From assembly GCA_013042255.1 (NCBI GenBank), contig JABDQK010000067.1:1-14503 (forward strand): a stretch of DNA of 14,503 bases, given 5' to 3'. Both the position numbers and the translations under genes were made by a program. Source of the DNA: Flavobacteriaceae bacterium (GTDB lineage Bacteria > Bacteroidota > Bacteroidia > Flavobacteriales > Flavobacteriaceae). Under the pieces are notes generated by a model. It did not search any database. It worked only from the letters and a program-made list of their open reading frames with translations, and had not been told where the DNA came from. Below are positions 8,006 through 14,503 of the stretch, piece by piece (positions within the stretch are counted from its first letter, which is position 1; each line of letters begins with the position of its first letter).

Positions 8006-10309
8006 ATGGCCAAAGACAAAAAAAAACGGGAAGCACTTATTTACCACGCAAAACCCACTCCTGGTAAAATCAAAATTGTTCCCACCAAACCCTATGCAAC
8101 CCAAAGAGACCTGGCCCTGGCATATTCCCCCGGGGTTGCTGAACCTTGCCTGGAAATTGCCAAGAATATAGAGAATGTTTACAAGTACACGGCCAAGGGA
8201 AATTTTGTAGCCGTCATCTCTAATGGTACCGCAGTTTTAGGCCTGGGCGATATAGGTCCGGAAGCTTCCAAGCCGGTGATGGAAGGGAAATGTCTACTGT
8301 TTAAAATATTTGCAGACATAGATGGAATCGATATTGAGCTCGATACCAAGGACATTGATAAGTTTGTGGAAACGGTGAAAACCATAGCGCCTTCCTTTGG
8401 AGGAATAAATCTGGAGGATATCAAGGCTCCTGAAGCCTTTGAAATTGAACGCCGTTTAAAAGAAGAGCTTAATATCCCGGTGATGCATGATGACCAGCAC
8501 GGTACGGCCATCATCTCCTCCGCCGCCCTGATCAATGCCCTGGAACTCGCAGAGAAAAAAATAGGGGATGTGCGGATTGTGATCAGCGGTGCCGGTGCCG
8601 CTGCAATTTCTTGTACCCGACTCTACAAGGCATTCGGAGCGAATGCAAATAATATTATCATGGTAGACAGCAAGGGAGTGATCCGAAAAGACCGGGAATC
8701 ACTGACAGCTGAAAAACAGGAGTTTGCTACCGATAGGGATTTCCATACTCTAAAAGATGCCCTTAAAGATGCGGACGTTTTTATAGGGTTGTCTATAGCC
8801 GATACCATGAGTCCGGCCATGCTTAAATCTATGGCGGATAATCCCATTGTTTTCGCCATGGCGAATCCAGATCCGGAGATCAAGTACAATCTGGCCATTA
8901 AAACAAGGAAGGATGTGATCATGGCCACGGGTCGTTCTGATCATCCCAACCAGGTGAACAATGTCCTTGGGTTCCCTTTTATCTTCAGGGGCGCATTAGA
9001 CGTTCGGGCAACAAAGATCAATGAAGAAATGAAGATGGCAGCGGTGAAAGCCCTGGCCAGTCTGGCCAAGCAGCCTGTTCCCGAACAGGTGAACATAGCT
9101 TATGGGGAAACCCGCTTAACTTTTGGTAAGGATTATATCATTCCAAAACCCTTTGATCCTCGCCTCATTGCTGAAATTCCGCCGGCAGTAGCCAAGGCGG
9201 CTATTGAAAGTGGGGTGGCTAAATTTCCGATCACGGATTGGGAAAAGTACAGGGAAGACTTACTACAGCGTTCAGGGGAAGACAATAAGGTGATGCGACT
9301 CCTGATGAGCAGGGCGAAAAGCAACCCCAAAAAGATCTTATTTGTAGAAGCAGACCAACTTGATGTGCTCAAAGCAGCTCAGATAGCCTATGAAGAGGGT
9401 ATTGCCCATCCAATTTTACTGGGTAATACTGAAATTATTCAGGAGCTGAAAAAGGAACTGGAATTCGATGCAGATGTACCTATTATTGACTATCAGGCAA
9501 AGAGTTCTTATGAGAAAAGGATGCACTATGCGCAGAAATACTGGGAAGCGAGAAGGCGTAATGGAGCTACTTTATACAGCGCAAAGAGCAGAATGCGTCA
9601 AAGAAATTATTTTGCTTCGATGATGATTCTCGAAGGTGATGCCGATGGAATGATTTCAGGCTATTCAAGATCCTACGCATCTTCCATCAAACCCGTTTTT
9701 GAAGTCATAGGCCGGGCTGCCAATGTTTCTAAAGCAGCTACTGTCCATATCATGATTACAAATAGGGGGCCTATTTTTCTGGCCGATACCTCCATCAATA
9801 TAGATCCAACGGCAGAAGAGCTTGCCGAAATCTCAATGATGACCGCTAACCTGGCTTTGGCCTTTGGATTCAATCCCGTGATGGCACTATTGTCTTACTC
9901 CAATTTTGGATCCTCAAATCACCCCCATGCTAGGAAAGTGAAAGAAGCTGTAAGGATTCTGCATGAAAACCACCCTGAACTTGTGGTGGATGGAGAAATA
10001 CAAACCGATTTTGCACTGAACAAAGATTTACATCAAAGTCAGTTCCCATTCTCAAAAATAGCCGGGAAAAAGGTTAACACCCTGATTTTTCCAAACCTGG
10101 AGGCTGCGAACATTACCTATAAGTTATTGAAGGAGTTGCATGCTGCAGACACAATAGGTCCGGTTATGCTTGGGTTAAAAAGGCCTGTACATATTCTTCA
10201 ATTGGGAGCCAGCGTGGAAGAAATGGTAAATATTACGGCCGTTGCAGTTATCGATGCCCAGGAAAGGGAAAAACGGAGGAAGGCAAAAAAAGGAAATACG
10301 AAGCACTGA
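8006..10309 (+). CDS. maeB: NADP-type malic enzyme with C-terminal phosphotransacetylase-like domain (MaeB)
   Basis: MaeB oxidatively decarboxylates malate to pyruvate, making NADPH; the fused C-terminal domain resembles phosphotransacetylase but in this family serves mainly for oligomerisation and allosteric control (acetyl-CoA in studied homologues). The 767 residues match the family. The malic N-terminal domain (about 15-150) has YSPGVAEPC (40-48) and GLGDIGPEASKPVMEGK (79-95). Metal/substrate residues lie in EDIKAPEAFEIE (137-148) and MHDDQHGTA (160-168). A nucleotide-binding fold follows with SGAGAAA (194-200) and ANPDPE (286-291), then the PTA-like domain at about 430-750. I chose ATG at 8006 rather than the TTG codon directly before it at 8003; the product then begins MAKDKKKRE. 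The NADP preference is by family, not read directly. A -7 element and inverted repeat lie upstream; ruvA follows after 36 bases with no terminator. Confidence 0.96.
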   Translation: MAKDKKKREALIYHAKPTPGKIKIVPTKPYATQRDLALAYSPGVAEPCLEIAKNIENVYKYTAKGNFVAVISNGTAVLGLGDIGPEASKPVMEGKCLLFKIFADIDGIDIELDTKDIDKFVETVKTIAPSFGGINLEDIKAPEAFEIERRLKEELNIPVMHDDQHGTAIISSAALINALELAEKKIGDVRIVISGAGAAAISCTRLYKAFGANANNIIMVDSKGVIRKDRESLTAEKQEFATDRDFHTLKDALKDADVFIGLSIADTMSPAMLKSMADNPIVFAMANPDPEIKYNLAIKTRKDVIMATGRSDHPNQVNNVLGFPFIFRGALDVRATKINEEMKMAAVKALASLAKQPVPEQVNIAYGETRLTFGKDYIIPKPFDPRLIAEIPPAVAKAAIESGVAKFPITDWEKYREDLLQRSGEDNKVMRLLMSRAKSNPKKILFVEADQLDVLKAAQIAYEEGIAHPILLGNTEIIQELKKELEFDADVPIIDYQAKSSYEKRMHYAQKYWEARRRNGATLYSAKSRMRQRNYFASMMILEGDADGMISGYSRSYASSIKPVFEVIGRAANVSKAATVHIMITNRGPIFLADTSINIDPTAEELAEISMMTANLALAFGFNPVMALLSYSNFGSSNHPHARKVKEAVRILHENHPELVVDGEIQTDFALNKDLHQSQFPFSKIAGKKVNTLIFPNLEAANITYKLLKELHAADTIGPVMLGLKRPVHILQLGASVEEMVNITAVAVIDAQEREKRRKAKKGNTKH

Positions 10310-10345
10310 GATTGAAGTACCAAACTAATATTATAATACCTTAAA

Positions 10346-10927
10346 ATGATCACTCACCTTCAAGGCCGACTAGTTGAGAAACACCCCACACATGTAGTTA
10401 TTGATTGCGGAGGGATAGGCTATTTTGTAAATATTTCCCTCCATACCTATTCTCAGATTCAGGATGATGAAAATATCCGACTTTTTACTCATTTACAGGT
10501 CAAAGAAGATTCACACACACTTTTCGGATTTATTGAGGCTTCTGAACGTGAAATATTTCGTTTACTACTGTCGGTTTCAGGCATTGGATCGAGTACCGCA
10601 AGGACTATGCTTTCTTCCATGACCCCCCATCAGACAAGAGATGCCATCGCACAGGGTGATGTTCCCGCCATCCAGGCGATAAAGGGTATTGGAGCAAAGA
10701 CCGCACAAAGGGTTATCCTCGACCTGAAAGACAAAGTTTTAAAAATTTACGATCTGGACGAAGTTTACCCAAATTCAAACAATACAAAGAAAGATGAAGC
10801 GTTATCTGCTTTAGAGGTTCTTGGCTTTCAACGAAAGCAAGCCGAAAAGGCTGTTGACAAGGTTTTAGGCCAGGATGCTTCACTAAGCGTAGAGAACATT
10901 ATCAAACATGCGCTGAAAAATTTGTAA
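10346..10927 (+). CDS. ruvA: Holliday junction-binding protein RuvA
   Basis: RuvA forms the tetramer that holds the four-way junction flat and loads RuvB. The 193 residues match the family. Domain I (1-62) is the OB fold, starting MITHLQGRLVEK as in most RuvA proteins. Domain II carries two helix-hairpin-helix motifs: LLSVSGIGSSTA (74-85) and IKGIGAKTAQRV (112-123). Domain III (about 149-193) is the RuvB-contacting helical part with EALSALEVLGF (151-161), joined by an acidic, Asn-rich linker. It lies 36 bases after maeB and 5 bases before sprA, so it is probably co-transcribed with both. It is separated from ruvB by about 6 kb, unlike the adjacent ruvAB pair of many proteobacteria. Confidence 0.97.
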   Translation: MITHLQGRLVEKHPTHVVIDCGGIGYFVNISLHTYSQIQDDENIRLFTHLQVKEDSHTLFGFIEASEREIFRLLLSVSGIGSSTARTMLSSMTPHQTRDAIAQGDVPAIQAIKGIGAKTAQRVILDLKDKVLKIYDLDEVYPNSNNTKKDEALSALEVLGFQRKQAEKAVDKVLGQDASLSVENIIKHALKNL

Positions 10928-10932
10928 AAAGT

Positions 10933-13900
10933 TTGAAAACAGGGGCTAAAACTTTACTTAAATTTTCATTTAAGCTATTTTTCCTATCCTTTATTTTCCT
11001 TTCCACCGGACATCTTCGGTCTCAGGAAACGGGAGAACAAGTTGTCGACTCTGTTCAAACAGGAGTAGCGCTGGGTAATATTAAAATGCCCAACCCCAAT
11101 AGCATTGTTTCCAAATACACTTATGACCCACAGCTAGACAGGTATATTTACACTGAAACTGTAGGCGACTACGATATTAATTACCCCGTAATCCTTACTC
11201 CTGCCCAGTATCTGGAACTGGTACGTAAAGAGAGTATCAAATCCTATTTCAAGGACAAAATAGATGCTTTTTCGGGGAAGAAAGAGGGGAGTGAAGAGGC
11301 AAGGAGAAATCTACTTCCCAATTTTTATGTCAATAGTAATTTCTTCGAATCGGTTTTTGGGGGGAATACGATTGAAGTAATTCCACAGGGTTCGGTGGCC
11401 ATGGATCTTGGGGTTATCTGGCAAAAAAATGACAATCCTGCACTTTCACCCAGGAACAGGACTAATCTGTCTTTCGATTTTGACCAGCGTATCAGCCTTA
11501 GTATGCTGGGGAAAGTAGGGGAACGACTGCAGGTTACGGCAAATTATGATACAGAAGCGACCTTCGATTTTCAAAACCTTGTAAAACTCGATTATACCCC
11601 AACCGAAGACGACATCATTCAAAAAATTGAAGTTGGTAATGTAAATATGCCCCTGAATAGCTCCCTGGTTACCGGAGCACAAAGCCTGTTTGGTGTAAAA
11701 ACTCAGTTACAATTTGGAAAAACTACCGTAACAGCGGTGTTTTCAGAGCAGCGATCACAAAACAATACAGTGGTTGCCCAGGGTGGAGGAACAATAAACG
11801 ATTTTGAACTCACAGCTTTGGACTACGATGAAGACAGGCACTTTTTCCTTGCTCAGTATTTCAGGGATCAATACGATGAAGCCTTATCGAATTATCCATA
11901 TATACGCAGCCAGGTACAGATTACTCGTCTCGAAGTTTGGGTTACCAACCGTAGTCAGCAAACACTAAATGTCCGTAACGTGGTAGCCCTTCAGGATCTG
12001 GGGGAAGCACTGGAGGAGAAAACCAGGATCGGGAGAGCCAATGGGGATCCTGCCGGATTTTTCAATTTTTCTGCTACCAATCCGGATTTGCCCAGAAACG
12101 GTGCAAATGATTTTGATCCGGCCCTTATAGACAATGGAGGAGTACTAACTTCAGACATCAGGGATATTGCTACGGTTGAAAGTGGCTTCAATATTCCAGG
12201 GGGATATCAGATCAATCAGGGATTTGATTACGCCATTCTCGAAAATGCGAGGAAATTAGAACCTTCCCGTGATTATCAGTATAACACTCAGCTTGGCTAT
12301 ATCTCACTGAACCAACGTCTGAGCAATGATGAAGTTCTTGCAGTTGCTTTTCAATATACTTTTAATGGCGAAGTGTATCAGGTAGGGGAATTTGCCAATG
12401 GAGGCCTCGATGCCACTACGGTTGCTGGGGGAGTAACGCCCGAAATTACCAACAATACCCTTGTATTGAAATTGTTAAAGAGTAATATTACCAATGTCAA
12501 TGACCCTATCTGGGATCTGATGATGAAAAACATCTATGCCACAGGGGCTTTTCAATTGAGTGAAGATGATTTTAAACTCAATATCCTGTATTCAGATCCC
12601 ACACCCAGGAATTACATCACCCCCGTAGATCCAAATGATGGATGGCCTTCAACACCCAAACCCCTTGAAGATCGAATTCTGCTCGATGTTTTTAACCTCG
12701 ACCGACTCAATGTCTACCGGGATGTGCAGCCGGGAGGGGATGGCTTTTTCGACTTTATCCCTGGAATAACTGTAAATACACAGGGCGGTCAGATCATTTT
12801 CACTAAAGTTGAACCCTTTGGGGAATACCTTTTTAATGTTCTGGGAGGAGGTACTTACGAAGTGGATAACGATCAGGGATATAATGTGAATCAGCAGAAG
12901 TACGTATTCAGGAATATGTATGCTAATACAAAGGCAGCATCCCTGCAGGATGCCGAGAAAAACAGATTCAGGCTAAAAGGAAGGTATAAATCAGAAGGAA
13001 GTAACGGAATCCCGATCGGGGCATTCAACGTTCCAAGAGGATCGGTTCGTGTTACTGCCGGAGGAAGACAACTTCAGGAAGGGATAGACTATACCGTGAA
13101 CTACCAGGCAGGTACCGTTCAGATACTCGACCCGAGCCTGCAGGCATCAAATACCCCTATCAATATTTCGGTAGAGAACAATGCTGTTTTCGGGCAGCAA
13201 ACCCGGAGATTCACCGGAGTGAACATTGAACATCAGTTCAATGAGAACTTTGTCCTGGGCGGAACCTTACTCAACCTAAATGAGCGTCCGCTGACACAAA
13301 AATCGAATTATGGAATTGAACCTGTAAATAATACCATCTTCGGCCTGAATGGTAATTTTTCAACTGAGGTTCCATTCCTTACCCGCCTGGCAAATAAATT
13401 GCCGAATATAGATACGGATGTGCCATCTAATATTTCCCTAAGGGGGGAAGTGGCTTATCTTATTCCAAATTCACCAAAAAATGCCGACTTCCGTGGGGAG
13501 ACGACTACGTATCTCGATGATTTTGAAGGGGCACAGGCTCTTATTGATATCCGTTCATCACTGGGCTGGTCCCTGGCAAGTACTCCGCTGGAGTTCCTGG
13601 ATGAGGGAGAAACCGATCTTGAGGTAGGATACGAACGTGCTAAAATGGCCTGGTATACCATCGACCCGATCTTTTTTACCAATCAGAGGCCTACGGGAAT
13701 CTCAGACAACGATCTATCAACTAATGCAACACGAAGGGTATTTATCGACGAGGTATTCCCGCAGGTAGATATCGCCCAGGGGCAAACCACTGTACAAAAT
13801 ACGCTCGATCTTGCCTATTACCCATCGGTAAAAGGACCCTATAACGCAAACCCCGCATTTGGTTCAGAGCTGCCTACAGAGAAATGGGCTGGGATAATGC

Positions 13901-14503
13901 GCTCTCTCAGCAGTACAAATTTTGAACAGTCGAATGTGGAATTCGTTCAGTTCTGGGTGATGGATCCCTACGTAGACGGGATTGCCACGGGCTCCGGAGA
14001 ACTGGTTATCAACCTTGGAAATATCTCTGAGGATATCCTGGCGGATGGAAGGAAGCAATATGAAAACGGATTACCCGGTGTGGACAGCAACGACTTAACA
14101 ACAAATACAATCTGGGGTAAGGTTCCGGCTACCCAGTCACTGGTCTACGCCTTTGATGCCGATGAAACCAACCGCGCTCTGCAGGATCTCGGTTTCGACG
14201 GCCTGGCTGATAATGAAGAGGCTACCCAGGGATATAATGGTCCGGCAGAAGATCCTGCCCTGGACAACTACCAGTATTACCTCAATCGGGAGGGAAATAT
14301 CCTCGAACGATATCTCGATTTTAATAATGTGGATGGAAATTCACCGGTAACGGTAACCAACACCAACCGTGGATCTACAACACTCCCCGACGTGGAAGAC
14401 GTAGACAGGGACCTTACCATGAATACTATAAATAGTTATTACGAATACCGAATTGATATAAAGCCCAATACCACGGTTAATGATCTTTATGTAACTGATA
14501 TCA
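10933..14503 (+). CDS. sprA: SprA, type IX secretion outer-membrane translocon (3' truncated by window edge), TTG start
   Basis: SprA is the very large outer-membrane beta-barrel that forms the type IX secretion channel used for gliding motility proteins and secreted enzymes. About 1190 codons are present with no stop from 10933 to the edge; full-length SprA is about 2300-2500 residues, so roughly half is here. The start is TTG at 10933, 5 bases after the ruvA stop: it gives a signal peptide (KTGAKTLLK then a hydrophobic core, possible cleavage near LRS|QE, residue 30), whereas the first in-frame ATG (11086) would lose it. Family-like segments include GAQSLFGVKTQLQFGK from 248, DYDEDRHFFLAQYFRD from 297, GYISLNQRLSNDEV from 455, RFRLKGRYKSEG from 678, YLDDFEGAQ from 860 and NRGSTTLPDVED from 1145. 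The reading frame is intact throughout. With no gap for a promoter it should be co-transcribed with ruvA and perhaps maeB. Confidence 0.96.
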   Translation, partial: MKTGAKTLLKFSFKLFFLSFIFLSTGHLRSQETGEQVVDSVQTGVALGNIKMPNPNSIVSKYTYDPQLDRYIYTETVGDYDINYPVILTPAQYLELVRKESIKSYFKDKIDAFSGKKEGSEEARRNLLPNFYVNSNFFESVFGGNTIEVIPQGSVAMDLGVIWQKNDNPALSPRNRTNLSFDFDQRISLSMLGKVGERLQVTANYDTEATFDFQNLVKLDYTPTEDDIIQKIEVGNVNMPLNSSLVTGAQSLFGVKTQLQFGKTTVTAVFSEQRSQNNTVVAQGGGTINDFELTALDYDEDRHFFLAQYFRDQYDEALSNYPYIRSQVQITRLEVWVTNRSQQTLNVRNVVALQDLGEALEEKTRIGRANGDPAGFFNFSATNPDLPRNGANDFDPALIDNGGVLTSDIRDIATVESGFNIPGGYQINQGFDYAILENARKLEPSRDYQYNTQLGYISLNQRLSNDEVLAVAFQYTFNGEVYQVGEFANGGLDATTVAGGVTPEITNNTLVLKLLKSNITNVNDPIWDLMMKNIYATGAFQLSEDDFKLNILYSDPTPRNYITPVDPNDGWPSTPKPLEDRILLDVFNLDRLNVYRDVQPGGDGFFDFIPGITVNTQGGQIIFTKVEPFGEYLFNVLGGGTYEVDNDQGYNVNQQKYVFRNMYANTKAASLQDAEKNRFRLKGRYKSEGSNGIPIGAFNVPRGSVRVTAGGRQLQEGIDYTVNYQAGTVQILDPSLQASNTPINISVENNAVFGQQTRRFTGVNIEHQFNENFVLGGTLLNLNERPLTQKSNYGIEPVNNTIFGLNGNFSTEVPFLTRLANKLPNIDTDVPSNISLRGEVAYLIPNSPKNADFRGETTTYLDDFEGAQALIDIRSSLGWSLASTPLEFLDEGETDLEVGYERAKMAWYTIDPIFFTNQRPTGISDNDLSTNATRRVFIDEVFPQVDIAQGQTTVQNTLDLAYYPSVKGPYNANPAFGSELPTEKWAGIMRSLSSTNFEQSNVEFVQFWVMDPYVDGIATGSGELVINLGNISEDILADGRKQYENGLPGVDSNDLTTNTIWGKVPATQSLVYAFDADETNRALQDLGFDGLADNEEATQGYNGPAEDPALDNYQYYLNREGNILERYLDFNNVDGNSPVTVTNTNRGSTTLPDVEDVDRDLTMNTINSYYEYRIDIKPNTTVNDLYVTDI

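Noticed and set aside
8179..9873. Several open frames of 64-118 codons on the minus strand within maeB
   Set aside because: They are antisense to a well-conserved long gene, have low-complexity serine/isoleucine-rich products and match no family I recognise.
10925..10935. TAAAAAGTTTG as a promoter element for sprA
   Set aside because: Spacing between TA and TTTG does not fit TAnnTTTG, and it would place transcription start inside the coding region.
14153..14350. 65-codon plus-strand frame inside sprA
   Set aside because: It is an out-of-frame shadow of the intact sprA reading frame.

Overview
The window is chromosomal DNA from a member of the Bacteroidota, most likely a Flavobacteriaceae species. 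The evidence is a sprA gene (type IX secretion and gliding translocon), Bacteroidota-style -7 promoter elements (TAnnTTTG) just upstream of ruvB and maeB, little sign of Shine-Dalgarno sequences, and a malic enzyme fused to a phosphotransacetylase-like domain. Genus cannot be fixed from this sequence. No RNA gene, CRISPR array, insertion sequence or prophage gene was seen. No gene-free stretch exceeds 300 bases; the longest is the pckA/ruvB divergent region of about 160 bases.

Left part (1-3000): the 3' end of a haem-copper cytochrome oxidase subunit I gene, closed by a clear hairpin terminator; a small exported DUF2807 (GIN-domain) protein; then pckA (ATP-type PEP carboxykinase) on the opposite strand. 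The DUF2807 gene and pckA converge on one shared hairpin.

Middle part (3000-6430): a compact rightward unit ruvB - cytochrome P450 - queG. The genes are 0 and 3 bases apart, so they are probably one transcript. It joins Holliday-junction branch migration, an orphan P450 with no redox partner in view, and the last step of queuosine synthesis. queG appears to start at TTG.

Right part (6430-14503): a stand-alone MFS sugar transporter of the SLC45/GPH type, visibly more AT-rich than its neighbours, then maeB - ruvA - sprA. maeB has a perfect -7 element and a 9-bp inverted repeat just upstream. sprA begins 5 bases after ruvA, uses a TTG start, and runs off the right edge with about half of the protein present.

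Functionally, pckA and maeB both act at the C4/C3 node between the TCA cycle and PEP/pyruvate. ruvA and ruvB encode the two parts of the RuvAB motor but sit in different transcription units about 6 kb apart. Most of the window is core housekeeping DNA. The likely accessory pieces are the P450 and the MFS gene. I did not find a convincing new multi-gene system; the best leads are the orphan P450 locked into the ruvB-queG unit and two unassigned palindromic candidate operators.
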